A stretch of DNA of 64,000 nt from Bacteroidota bacterium (lineage in GTDB: Bacteria > Bacteroidota > Bacteroidia > Chitinophagales > Chitinophagaceae). The notes below the pieces were generated by a model. It was given only the letters and a program-made list of their open reading frames with translations. It was not told where the DNA came from and ran no database searches. The DNA is taken from the NCBI GenBank assembly GCA_023415275.1, contig JAEZLJ010000131.1, positions 1 to 64,000 on the forward strand. The letters run 5' to 3'. The position numbers and the translations under genes are program-made. Of the stretch, positions 1 to 8,030 are shown piece after piece (position 1 is the stretch's first letter; each line of letters opens with the position of its first letter).

Positions 1-336
1 CATCCAGGTACTTCCACGGCTACCTAAGCTCACCTGGTAACCCTTACTCCGCATGCTCCTGTTTTTTACCTCCACTGCATAACCCTGGATAATGTGTAAA
101 AGAATTCCGGCAAACAGACCGATCTCCATAATACGGATGACCAGTGAAGCGCCCATGAAATGAGCGGCACGATTAAACATTGACCCATTATCATTGCGGT
201 CAAATAAAGGAAGATCATTAAAGATGCAGGAATTTAGCCCGACGTGAACAATCAAAAATGAGATCAAGAATAAACCCGTTAACGCCATCACTATTTTTCT
301 ACCAACAGCAGATGTGAAGAAGTGGGACCATTTCAT
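1..336 (-). CDS. sdhC: Succinate dehydrogenase cytochrome b subunit (b558 family), C-terminal part cut off by window edge
   Basis: This is the membrane anchor of succinate dehydrogenase/fumarate reductase, which passes electrons from succinate to menaquinone in the inner membrane. The 112 codons present begin MKWSHFFTSAVGRKIVMALTG, the usual opening of Bacteroidota b558 subunits. A first membrane segment (about residues 16-31) ends in a His (HVG), and a second His-containing segment follows the loop (HFMGASLVIR, then LLHIIQGY); such His residues are the usual haem ligands. The ATG at 336-334 has a TAnnTTTG -7 box about 30 bases upstream. The gene continues past base 1; sdhA and sdhB would be expected next, outside the window. 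Confidence 0.9.
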   Translation of the reverse strand, partial: MKWSHFFTSAVGRKIVMALTGLFLISFLIVHVGLNSCIFNDLPLFDRNDNGSMFNRAAHFMGASLVIRIMEIGLFAGILLHIIQGYAVEVKNRSMRSKGYQVSLGSRGSTWM

Positions 337-367
337 ATTACGACAAAAGGGGTTGAAAAATTTGACG

Positions 368-375
368 CAAAGGTA
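368..375 (-). promoter_or_regulatory. -7 promoter box of sdhC
   Basis: Read on the minus strand the bases are TACCTTTG, an exact match to the Bacteroidota -7 consensus TAnnTTTG, 31 bases before the sdhC ATG. No clear TTTG -33 box is seen at 19-21 bases upstream. Confidence 0.5.
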
Positions 376-421
376 AGTGCCGTTTGTTAAAAATTATAAC
401 AATCCAACAAAATAAAAGGTT

Positions 422-988
422 CTAAAGTGATATCCTGTTGTTTAACTCTGTATCTATTTTTTTGTATAAATGGAAGGGTCCATAGGTTCTCCAGTTGGGT
501 ATATCCATTAACTCCACATAATAGTTCAACTTAGCTTTTTTGAAATCATGCTGCGTGGCTTCGGGCATATCAATGCAAACGATCCATCCGTTATCCTCAC
601 TCACTTCTTCATACCACTCTTCATAGTAATCCTTATCTCCGCTATGAAAATTCAATACATTCTCAGCGATCAAAATGAACTTATTGATCCCCTCATGTTC
701 AAAAACATCGATCACATCCCGCTTCAATGTCATGATATCATTTTCAATGGCATCATTCCATTCTCCAATCAGTTCGATGATCACATAATGCTCATCATAA
801 TTAGCCTGCAATACTTTTAAATACAGGGTGCGGCTACCAAATTCATCCCATTGCGGATGAATATAGTAATTGTAAACTGTGGCGGTGAATTCAAATTCAG
901 AATATTCCCGTTGATAGAAAGGCGACCTTTCATCTTCCTCGCTGACATATATATGTCTCCAGTTATAAAATGGTTCAATATCGTGCAC
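422..988 (-). CDS. Conserved-looking hypothetical protein downstream of murQ
   Basis: I do not recognise this 188-residue acidic, soluble protein (no signal peptide, no membrane segment). It is rich in Tyr, Trp and Asp/Glu and alternates strands and helices; the stretch around FILIAENVLNFHSGDKDYYEEWYEE is the most distinctive. The start is GTG at 988, directly abutting the murQ stop, and no in-frame ATG lies near, so translational coupling to murQ is likely. It is the last gene of a kinase-murQ-hypothetical operon, so a role linked to amino-sugar recycling is possible but is only inferred from position. Confidence 0.75.
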   Translation of the reverse strand: MHDIEPFYNWRHIYVSEEDERSPFYQREYSEFEFTATVYNYYIHPQWDEFGSRTLYLKVLQANYDEHYVIIELIGEWNDAIENDIMTLKRDVIDVFEHEGINKFILIAENVLNFHSGDKDYYEEWYEEVSEDNGWIVCIDMPEATQHDFKKAKLNYYVELMDIPNWRTYGPFHLYKKIDTELNNRISL

Positions 989-1813
989 TTATTCCTTTAG
1001 TTTAAAATTGTCAACCGCCTTTTTCACACTGCCATATTTCAATAACAGGCTTTTTGCCTGTTCATAATCTGTCAGGCTTAAATTATCCATTATCATTTTC
1101 GTGCCACGGTCTATGAGTTTTTCATTGGTAAGCTGCATGTTCACCATTTTATTGTCTTCTACCCTGCCTAACTGGATCATTACGGTGGTAGAGATCATAT
1201 TAAGGATGAGTTTTTGAGATGTACCGCTTTTCATGCGGGTGCTGCCGGTCACGAATTCAGGACCTACCTCCACTTCTATGGGGAAATCCGATACATCTGT
1301 TAATGGCGAACCGGGATTGTTGGTAATGCAACCAGTGATGATACCTCTTTTCTGGCATTCTCTTAAAGCCTCAATTACATAAGGTGTAGTACCACTGGCT
1401 GCAATGCCTACTACCACATCTTTATTATTTACGGAATGTTTTTTCAAGTCCAGCCAGCCTTGCTCTCCCTGATCTTCGGCATTTTCTACTGCCTTCGTAA
1501 TAGCGTCATCTCCACCTGCTATCACTGCAATGACCAGTCCATATGGAACGCCATAGGTTGGTGGGCATTCACTGGCATCTACCACAGCCAGCCTTCCGCT
1601 GGTGCCTGCTCCTATATAAAAAAGGCGCCCGCCTGCGAGCATTTTATCAGCCACAGCACTTACCAGTCTTTTAATCTGGGGAATGGCTTTTTCTACAGCT
1701 AAAGGAACTGTCTTGTCTTCGTTATTAATGTTCGTCAATAATTCATTGATAGACATTTTTTCCAAATGCCTGTATTTACTAGGTTGTTCTGTGATTTTCT
1801 CAAAATGGTTCAT
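989..1813 (-). CDS. murQ: N-acetylmuramic acid 6-phosphate etherase
   Basis: MurQ cleaves the lactyl ether of MurNAc-6-phosphate to give GlcNAc-6-phosphate and D-lactate, in cytoplasmic peptidoglycan recycling. The 274-residue protein has a SIS sugar-isomerase fold: the phosphate-binding loop GAGTSGRLAVVDASECPPT holds the conserved catalytic Glu, and the second loop (AASGTTPYV) and GSTRMKSGTSQK complete the family signature. I chose the ATG at 1813 rather than an in-frame TTG one codon upstream. It lies downstream of a BadF-type sugar kinase in the same direction, which would supply the phosphorylated substrate. Confidence 0.94.
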   Translation of the reverse strand: MNHFEKITEQPSKYRHLEKMSINELLTNINNEDKTVPLAVEKAIPQIKRLVSAVADKMLAGGRLFYIGAGTSGRLAVVDASECPPTYGVPYGLVIAVIAGGDDAITKAVENAEDQGEQGWLDLKKHSVNNKDVVVGIAASGTTPYVIEALRECQKRGIITGCITNNPGSPLTDVSDFPIEVEVGPEFVTGSTRMKSGTSQKLILNMISTTVMIQLGRVEDNKMVNMQLTNEKLIDRGTKMIMDNLSLTDYEQAKSLLLKYGSVKKAVDNFKLKE

Positions 1814-1891
1814 CAACTGTAAGCTTATTTTATATTTTAAAGGGTAATGATTAAATTAAAAGTTCATTATTATACTAGAGAAATGCTCTGT

Positions 1892-2743
1892 TCACTCTGT
1901 ATTGCCATCATGGTACTTTACCAATCCCTGCATAGGATTCTTCAGGATGTTGCCCAACTCAAACTCATAGGAATGGCAAAGCTGTTGTATCACATCTTTA
2001 AAACCATCGGCCACACTACCCACGAAATTTACCGGGTATTTCCAAACCTCGTTGTACTTACACAAATGTTGAAAAAAGAAATCATTCAGCCCGTCTTCAA
2101 TAATATTTTCAATCATATAATGTCCCCTGTTCTCGGCCAGGAACATAGTAAACCCGGCCAGGTAACGGTTGGGCAATGGCTTCTTATATACATTGTCCAG
2201 TATCTCCACCTGGGTAGTAACAAACTTCGCATCGAATAAGGCACGAAGGTCATCATCAAAAGTGTTGTATAGGTAATATTGAATTACTTTTTTACCCAGA
2301 TAGGCACCGCTTCCCTCATCCCCCAACACATAGCCCAGCCCGGGACTATTCTTCATTATATGTTTGCCATTGTAATAGCAACTATTTGATCCTGTGCCCA
2401 ATATGCTGGCAATGCCTTTATTGTCACCGCACACTGCCCTTGCTGCCGCCATAAGGTCTGTATTCACTTCAATTTTCGCCCCTGGAAACACCTTCTGCAA
2501 AGCCTTCTTTATGCTCCTGGCGTTTTCGGGGTTTGAACAGCCTGTTCCATAATAGAACACTTGCTCCACATCTACATTTTTGATCTTTTGTTTGAGTTCC
2601 TGGTCCACCAGTTGAACAACCTGTGCTGTGTCCAGAAAGTAGGGACTAATGCCCTGGGTAAAGATTGTTTTTTTTCTTCCATTTCCTGTCAAAGTCCATT
2701 CTGCTTTTGTGGCCCCGCTATCCGCTATTAATGTTACTGCCAT
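1892..2743 (-). CDS. BadF/BadG-family sugar kinase (GlcNAc or MurNAc kinase)
   Basis: This 283-residue ASKHA-fold ATPase begins with the phosphate-1 motif LIADSGATKAEWTL and has the second ATP motif ILGTGSNSCYYNG and the acidic GDEGSGAYLGKKV signature of BadF-type N-acetylglucosamine kinases. It should phosphorylate GlcNAc or MurNAc at C6. Because murQ follows in the same operon, MurNAc or dual specificity (as in the MurK kinases of this family) is likely, but substrate cannot be decided from sequence. It diverges from the S41 protease gene across about 90 bases. Confidence 0.85.
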   Translation of the reverse strand: MAVTLIADSGATKAEWTLTGNGRKKTIFTQGISPYFLDTAQVVQLVDQELKQKIKNVDVEQVFYYGTGCSNPENARSIKKALQKVFPGAKIEVNTDLMAAARAVCGDNKGIASILGTGSNSCYYNGKHIMKNSPGLGYVLGDEGSGAYLGKKVIQYYLYNTFDDDLRALFDAKFVTTQVEILDNVYKKPLPNRYLAGFTMFLAENRGHYMIENIIEDGLNDFFFQHLCKYNEVWKYPVNFVGSVADGFKDVIQQLCHSYEFELGNILKNPMQGLVKYHDGNTE

Positions 2744-2833
2744 CGCTTAAAGTATTGTTGAAATATATATCGAATCGTCATTCATTCTTGCAAATCAGCT
2801 ATTTTGCAACAATTTACAAAGTAACAGCAGACG

Positions 2834-4426
2834 ATGAGGAATAAAAAATTACAGGTTTGGCTTCCCCTGATTTTTTCGGTGGTCATGATCGGTGGAATGT
2901 TCTTCGGTTTCAAGTTGCACCAGGAAACCGGGAGCAGGGAAGGCTTTTTTAGAAACACAAAAAAGACATCCCTGCAGGAAGCGCTGGACCTGATCCAGGA
3001 CAGGTATGTGGATTCTGTAAAAATGGATTCACTGCAAAATGATGCCATTAATGATGTCATGAACCACCTGGATCCACATTCTATTTATATACCTGCTTCC
3101 AACCTGGGCGAAATGACTGAAGACCTCGTGGGCAACTTCCAGGGTATAGGTATCGAATTCAATATTTTCAATGATACTGTACATGTGCTGTATGTGGTGC
3201 CCAACGGCCCCAGCGATAAGGCTGGTCTGCATATTGGAGATAAGATTCTTAAAGTAAATGACTCTTCTATTGTTAGCAAAACATTGCCAAGCGCAGACAT
3301 CCGTAAAATGATCAGGGGTGAAAGCGGGTCAAAAGTAAAGCTGACTGTGTTAAGAGGAAGTACGGTTCAATTTTACGATGTGGTTAGGGGTACTATACCA
3401 TTACCCTCTCTTGATGCATCCTATATGCTGGAACCTGGCACCGGTTACATCAAGCTTAATAAGTTTTCCGAAACCACGTATGCAGAGTTTATGAGGGCTA
3501 TGGAAGACCTTCAGAAAAAAGGGATGCAGAAACTGGTGCTGGACCTGAGAGGCAATGGCGGTGGTTTTATTACACAGGCCACTAATATAGCCGACGAGTT
3601 CCTGGATGGCAATAAGCTTATAGTATATACTGAAGGTACCAATATTAAAAGGCAGGATTACCGGGCCAGCAAGGAAGGCGTTTTTGAAAAGGGAAAATTG
3701 GTTGTGTTAGTAGACGAATTGACAGCCAGTGCCAGCGAGATCCTGGCAGGAGCTTTACAGGATTGGGACAGGGCCACCATCATAGGAAGACGCACCTTTG
3801 GTAAGGGGCTGGTACAGGAGCAATATGGCCTTGCAGATGGTTCAGCTATCCGCCTTACCGTGGCCAGGTATTACACACCTTCCGGTCGCAGCATACAGCG
3901 CCCCTACGATCATGGCAAAAAGATATACATGGAGGAATTGTACAACCGCTATGAGAATGGCGAATTGCTAACAGCTGATTCCATCCATTTATCCAAGGAC
4001 AAACCTTATAAGACCAATGGAGGTAAGATAGTATATGGAGGCGGAGGCATCATGCCTGATGTATTTGTTCCTATCGATACCAGTCTTTATACAAAGAGTG
4101 TGACCCGATTGTACCTGGATGGACGTTTTAATAATTTTGTGTACCAATATTATATAAATCACACGCCCCTTTTTGATCAATTCAAAGCTCCTGCCGACCT
4201 TGCCATCAAATACCAGAATACTTCTGATGCCTGGGCTCAACTGGTCACCTATGCCATGAAAGACAGTATCAATCTTTCAAAGATCCCTGAAGAGGATAAA
4301 AAGATCATTCAAAACAGGATCAAGGCCTACCTGGCCCGCCTGAAATGGAGAACACAGGGTTTTTACCAGGTGTACAATATGTCGGATCCTGTTATCTTAA
4401 AAGCAAAAGAGATCCTAAACAAATAA
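2834..4426 (+). CDS. S41-family carboxy-terminal processing protease
   Basis: This 530-residue periplasmic serine protease should cut C-terminal ends of exported or misfolded proteins. Residues 6-26 form a signal anchor or signal peptide. A PDZ domain follows (about 100-180, with GIGIEF and the substrate-binding groove), then the S41 catalytic domain with LDLRGNGGG near 237, the nucleophile Ser299 in TASASEILAG and the general base Lys324 in TFGKGLVQ; the 25-residue Ser-Lys spacing matches Prc. A C-terminal helical extension (about 430-530) is common in Bacteroidota members. It stands alone, followed by a strong terminator. Confidence 0.93.
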   Translation: MRNKKLQVWLPLIFSVVMIGGMFFGFKLHQETGSREGFFRNTKKTSLQEALDLIQDRYVDSVKMDSLQNDAINDVMNHLDPHSIYIPASNLGEMTEDLVGNFQGIGIEFNIFNDTVHVLYVVPNGPSDKAGLHIGDKILKVNDSSIVSKTLPSADIRKMIRGESGSKVKLTVLRGSTVQFYDVVRGTIPLPSLDASYMLEPGTGYIKLNKFSETTYAEFMRAMEDLQKKGMQKLVLDLRGNGGGFITQATNIADEFLDGNKLIVYTEGTNIKRQDYRASKEGVFEKGKLVVLVDELTASASEILAGALQDWDRATIIGRRTFGKGLVQEQYGLADGSAIRLTVARYYTPSGRSIQRPYDHGKKIYMEELYNRYENGELLTADSIHLSKDKPYKTNGGKIVYGGGGIMPDVFVPIDTSLYTKSVTRLYLDGRFNNFVYQYYINHTPLFDQFKAPADLAIKYQNTSDAWAQLVTYAMKDSINLSKIPEEDKKIIQNRIKAYLARLKWRTQGFYQVYNMSDPVILKAKEILNK

Positions 4427-4464
4427 AAAAAGGCCGTCTTCTTTATTAGGAAGACAGCCTTTTT
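4425..4464. terminator. Bidirectional terminator between S41 protease and DUF6249 gene
   Basis: AAAAAGGC-TCTTC pairs with GGAAGA-GCCTTTTT around a TTTATTA loop, with A-rich and T-rich flanks, between two convergent genes. Confidence 0.85.
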
Positions 4465-4481
4465 AATTATAAGCAATTGGC

Positions 4482-4838
4482 TTAGATGTCGCTTCTTTTG
4501 TTCAGCCATTCTTTCTTTTCCACTGCATAAGAGCTGATCAAGCCCAGCCCACCGCCTATAGCGATCAGGGAGAAATATATGGCAGGATTATCATGATGGC
4601 TATTGGTCATATTGATGTCTATAATATAGGCCAGTAATAAGCCAAGACCGGCACCCATGAACAACAACCCTGTTTTTAAACTGCGGTAAGGTGCAGGACG
4701 GTTATTATATTCTTTGGGATTGATACCCTTTTCCAGCATGGAAAGGTTTTCGCGGGTGCGCAAGTAATAAATGCCAAAGATCATAGCGAAAGCTCCTAAG
4801 CAAATTAAAATTGGTACTAATATTCCGGCGTCGTGCAT
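4482..4838 (-). CDS. Small integral membrane protein, DUF6249-like
   Basis: The 118-residue protein has three hydrophobic segments: about 6-26 (ILVPILICLGAFAMIFGIYY), 57-74 and 88-104, with a basic, Pro/Asn-rich loop (INPKEYNNRPAPYRSLK) between the first two. This layout resembles the DUF6249 family of Bacteroidota, often found near ECF sigma operons. Function is unknown. It diverges from the ECF sigma gene at 5254. Confidence 0.75.
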   Translation of the reverse strand: MHDAGILVPILICLGAFAMIFGIYYLRTRENLSMLEKGINPKEYNNRPAPYRSLKTGLLFMGAGLGLLLAYIIDINMTNSHHDNPAIYFSLIAIGGGLGLISSYAVEKKEWLNKRSDI

Positions 4839-5253
4839 AAAAAAAGTTTTATAGTTTTTATTAATTTTTGATTGCCAGCCTTTTAATAGGCATTTGAACT
4901 ATCTGACTACTACTTGTCGACCCAGGTTACAGGTAATTCAAATATTTTTTTAAAGAACTGGTTTACAATACATAAGACTACACCATTTGTGAACCGGTTA
5001 CAAGCGTTAAACAAATTATTTCAAATTTTTCCCCTTTGGCCCCCCCCCTCCACATACTTTGGGTAATACCTGGTTCCTGTGCCAAGACAACTTACTGAAC
5101 AGGTTTGTTTGAACTAATGTAATATAATATGTATTAAAAGTACAGCACCCCGTTATTTATAATATTTGATCTTAAGGGAATTTTAAAAGCAGGCTGATAA
5201 ACTTAACTTGCACCTGTAACCTAACTGCATCATATAGAGTCATATACTTCAGA
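4839..5253. other. 415-base intergenic region upstream of the first ECF sigma gene
   Basis: No ORF of note. It holds two direct GGTTACA boxes (4925-4931 and 4996-5002) and an inverted copy (5215-5221), a run of nine C (5040-5048), and AT-rich DNA with a near-match to the -7 box (TAATATTTG at about 5160-5168). It must contain the divergent promoters of the flanking genes, but I cannot place them firmly. Confidence 0.5.
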
Positions 5254-5832
5254 ATGCATACCGAGCCTGCTGATATGGACATCATCTCCCTGGTGTTGAA
5301 AGGTGACCAAAATGCCTATTCAATACTGGTAGACCGCTACCAAAACTATGTTTTTACCATAGTGCTGCGGTATATCAAAAGCCGTGAGGATGCAGAAGAG
5401 GTGGCACAAGATGTATTTATAAAGGCCTACCGCTCATTGGCAGCTTTCAAGGGAGATGCCAAGTTCAGCACCTGGCTATACACGGTAACTACCACCACCT
5501 GCATCACATTCCTGAGAAAGAAAAAGCTGGAAGTGCACTCCCTGGACAATGAAAGGGTATTTGAAGTAGCAGACAATGTAGACAGTGGTATGAGTGCCAA
5601 CCAGATAGAACAAAAGAGCAAGGTGAACATGGTGAATGAAGCCATTAAAATGCTTAGCCCGGATGATGCACAGGTGATTACCCTTTTTTATAAAGGAGAG
5701 CAAACCCTGGAAGAAATAGCACAGATATTAGGAAAGGAACCCAATGCAGTAAAAGTGCAGTTGCACCGGGCAAGAGGCAGGCTGAAAGAAAAGATGGAAA
5801 AATATTTTAGTGCTGAAGTAAGGGATATTTGA
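5254..5832 (+). CDS. ECF-family RNA polymerase sigma factor
   Basis: The 192-residue protein has sigma region 2 (about 22-90: ILVDRYQNYVFTIVLRYI, then DAEEVAQDVFIKAYRSL with the conserved -10-binding helix and FSTWLYTVTTTTCITFLR) and region 4 (about 128-182: LSPDDAQVITLFYKGEQTLEEIA, then a helix-turn-helix with VKVQLHRARGRLKEKM). This is a typical group IV sigma factor. A two-membrane-segment protein follows 56 bases downstream and is the probable anti-sigma factor. Confidence 0.95.
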   Translation: MHTEPADMDIISLVLKGDQNAYSILVDRYQNYVFTIVLRYIKSREDAEEVAQDVFIKAYRSLAAFKGDAKFSTWLYTVTTTTCITFLRKKKLEVHSLDNERVFEVADNVDSGMSANQIEQKSKVNMVNEAIKMLSPDDAQVITLFYKGEQTLEEIAQILGKEPNAVKVQLHRARGRLKEKMEKYFSAEVRDI

Positions 5833-5888
5833 GAGAACTATAAAAGTACATCTCGATAAAATTTAGATAACCGTTAAAGGGTACAGAT

Positions 5889-6425
5889 ATGAAAGATACG
5901 TTTAACATTCCTTTTGAAGAGGATGAAATAGAGGTAAAGCTTTGGGAATATATTGATGGCTTAACCACAGCAGAAGAAAGAACTGTCATAGAGACCCTGG
6001 TGCGTGAAAATGCAGAATGGAAAGCTAAGTACCAGGAACTTTTGGAAGTTCACCAGTCTTTAAACCTGGTAGAATTGGAGCAACCGTCCTTACGTTTCAC
6101 CAAGAATGTAATGGAAGAGATCTCAAGATTGCAGATCACACCGGCGGCCAAACAATATATCAATAGCAAGATCGTCTGGGGCATAGCTGGATTTTTCATT
6201 ACAGTGATCATCAGCTTCCTGGTCTATGGGCTTTCGCAAATTGACTGGTCCACCTCTCAAAGTGTGAATACAGGTGTCATAGAAAAAATTACTGATGCTG
6301 ATTACAGCAAAGTGTTCAACAACACTTTTGTCAATGTATTCCTGATGCTAAATGTGGTGCTGGGATTGATGCTCTTTGACAGGTACCTGAATGATAAGAA
6401 GAAAAAATTAATAAAAGAAGCTTGA
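5889..6425 (+). CDS. Probable membrane anti-sigma factor
   Basis: The 178-residue protein has an N-terminal cytoplasmic helical domain (about 1-90) opening with VKLWEYIDGLTTAEERTVIE, the form seen in zinc-less Bacteroidota anti-sigma factors, then a first membrane segment (about 96-118), a short outside loop rich in Ser/Asp, and a second membrane segment (about 142-162) with a basic tail. No His-Cys zinc motif is present. Its place directly after an ECF sigma gene supports the call; no enzymatic domain is seen. Confidence 0.75.
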   Translation: MKDTFNIPFEEDEIEVKLWEYIDGLTTAEERTVIETLVRENAEWKAKYQELLEVHQSLNLVELEQPSLRFTKNVMEEISRLQITPAAKQYINSKIVWGIAGFFITVIISFLVYGLSQIDWSTSQSVNTGVIEKITDADYSKVFNNTFVNVFLMLNVVLGLMLFDRYLNDKKKKLIKEA

Positions 6426-6474
6426 GTAAGGCACCGGCTTTCATAAGAAGGTGTACATATCTCAGGTTCGGTAA

Positions 6475-6505
6475 CGCCCTTCTGTTTCCAGGAGGGCTTT
6501 TTATT
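6475..6505 (+). terminator. Terminator of the ECF sigma/anti-sigma operon
   Basis: GCCCTTCT and AGGAGGGC form an 8-bp stem with one G-T pair around GTTTCC, followed by TTTTTATT. Confidence 0.8.
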
Positions 6506-6537
6506 GAGTGATATTTCACTAAACTGATGATTCAATA

Positions 6538-7122
6538 CTATAGTGCCTTAAGTATGTCTTTCACGGCAATTCTTTTCCTGTAATCTTCATTGAAATACCT
6601 GAAGGTCACTGCCCCATCCCTGTTGATGATATATACTGCCGGCACTGGAAGCACTGCATCTTTCTGGTGATTCAATGCCAGCAGGTCTATCCCTGCATTT
6701 TTGTAGCGGCCAACCGTTCTTTCATCCACTTTGAAGTTTACCCCATAGTTAGTGGATATCTTCATTCCTTCGTCAGTGATAATGGAAAACGTAGCGCCCG
6801 TTTTAGCAATGGTAGAATCTACCCCCTGCTTTCCTTCTGGTGTAATGGCAATCAGTGTAGCACCTTTATCCTTTATCAGCTGAAGTGAATCATTCATACG
6901 CCTTAAAGCCTTATTGCAATAGGGACACCAATACCCCCTGTAAAACATAATCACTACAGGGCCTTTCTTTCTTAGATCCTTTAACACGATCTCAGTCCCA
7001 TTTTGATCTGTTGCTTTAAAGTCAGCAGCCTTTGAATTGATAAATAAGCCCTCTGGCTTTTCCTGGGCAAAACTCACCAAACCAGTCACTGAAAGTAACA
7101 CGAATAAAAACAGATGCTTCAT
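6538..7122 (-). CDS. Exported peroxiredoxin-like AhpC/TSA family protein
   Basis: The 194-residue protein has a Sec signal peptide (about 1-19, ending SFAQ) and a thioredoxin fold with the motif YWCPYC (Cys66 and Cys69), placed where peroxiredoxin-like AhpC/TSA proteins have the peroxidatic cysteine. It probably reduces peroxides or acts in thiol exchange in the periplasm. Pro at the cis-proline position is seen in LPVPAVYIINRDG. The mRNA leader upstream has nested inverted repeats that end just before the start codon. Confidence 0.85.
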   Translation of the reverse strand: MKHLFLFVLLSVTGLVSFAQEKPEGLFINSKAADFKATDQNGTEIVLKDLRKKGPVVIMFYRGYWCPYCNKALRRMNDSLQLIKDKGATLIAITPEGKQGVDSTIAKTGATFSIITDEGMKISTNYGVNFKVDERTVGRYKNAGIDLLALNHQKDAVLPVPAVYIINRDGAVTFRYFNEDYRKRIAVKDILKAL

Positions 7123-7125
7123 ACC

Positions 7126-7216
7126 ATAGGTTGTTCTATAAAATTATTGGGAGTTGTGGTGAAAAGCATCAAGAGAATGATTATTAACAGAATCTTTAAT
7201 CATTTCAACAACCTAT
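7126..7216 (-). promoter_or_regulatory. Structured leader with nested inverted repeats before the peroxiredoxin gene
   Basis: A 10-bp perfect inverted repeat (7126-7135 with 7207-7216; ATAGGTTGTT/AACAACCTAT) encloses an 8-bp one (7176-7183 with 7197-7204; AATGATTA/TAATCATT). On the minus-strand transcript the outer stem would close three bases before the ATG at 7122. No known RNA family is recognised. Confidence 0.45.
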
Positions 7217-7337
7217 ATCATGGCCAGGGCGATCTAACAGGCATATCAATAACAAATTTGCTTTTATAAGCTAATTCTTACTATTGCATTTTTAGTTATT
7301 TGCAAATGTGTCGGGAACCTTCACCTGGCGTTGATAT

Positions 7338-7784
7338 TTATTCTTGCAAGGCATCAGCATGCGCAGGCTCAAATTGCACCATCCATTGCACGCCATATTT
7401 GTCTGTCAACATTCCAAAATAAGCTCCAAAAGGCCCCTCTGATATAGGCATTTCGATGTTCCCATCTTGTGTTAATCCTTTGAATAACTGGTCCGCTTTT
7501 TCCAGGCTTTCCGCCATGATGTATATAGTGTTCCTGTTATCGTTTTCCGTCACTTTTCCCATTATTTCTAAAACATCGCTCCCCATTAATTTATTCGTTT
7601 CACCTATAGGCAAGGCAATGTGCGTGATCCTGTTGGCATCATTCTCCGCGATGGTATATCCAACGCCAGAGAGGTCCTTATAATACATTAACTTTTCAAA
7701 ATCTCCGCCAAATACCATCCGGTAAAATGTGAATGCTTCCATGGCATTCCCGTTAAAGTGAATATATGGATTGATAAGTGCCAT
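7338..7784 (-). CDS. PhnB-like VOC family protein
   Basis: A 148-residue vicinal-oxygen-chelate (glyoxalase-fold) protein of the PhnB/'3-demethylubiquinone methyltransferase-like' group. It opens INPYIHFNGNAMEAFTFYRMVFGG and has the paired motif DKYGVQWMVQFEP near the C-terminus. Such proteins are small dimeric metal-binding proteins; substrate is unknown. It precedes none of the ArsR operon genes closely enough (gap about 36 bases to 7821) to exclude co-transcription with them, and ArsR-AHSA1-PhnB sets are common. Confidence 0.85.
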   Translation of the reverse strand: MALINPYIHFNGNAMEAFTFYRMVFGGDFEKLMYYKDLSGVGYTIAENDANRITHIALPIGETNKLMGSDVLEIMGKVTENDNRNTIYIMAESLEKADQLFKGLTQDGNIEMPISEGPFGAYFGMLTDKYGVQWMVQFEPAHADALQE

Positions 7785-7820
7785 AATATTACGTTTAGAA
7801 ATAAATTGGTTAAGTGCAGA

Positions 7821-8030
7821 TCACTCTAATTCTTCGCAGTCTACCTGGTGATGTTTTAATTCCCTGATGATTGGCTGGACAATATCTTCCTCGCTTACCA
7901 CCCTTAACACTTTGTCGCAGTCATCAAGATCAAAATTCCAGGAAGCTTTCTGCACTATTTTATCAATATGCGGCTTTAGCTTCCTGGCCTGACCCTTGGT
8001 TTTAACCGAGGTTTTAAAGACGTAAATCAT
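7821..8030 (-). CDS. Small conserved-looking hypothetical protein in ArsR-AHSA1 operon
   Basis: The 69-residue protein (MIYVFKTSVKTKGQARKLK...) has the alternation of a ferredoxin-like beta-alpha-beta fold similar in pattern to heavy-metal-associated domains, but without a CxxC metal motif; its two Cys are in DDCDKV and VDCEEL. Its start overlaps the stop of the AHSA1 gene by four bases (ATGA), showing translational coupling. Function is unknown. Confidence 0.75.
   Translation of the reverse strand: MIYVFKTSVKTKGQARKLKPHIDKIVQKASWNFDLDDCDKVLRVVSEEDIVQPIIRELKHHQVDCEELE

Noticed and set aside
1847..2239. 130-codon plus-strand open frame overlapping the sugar kinase
   Set aside because: Antisense to the well-supported BadF-family kinase gene; no family features.
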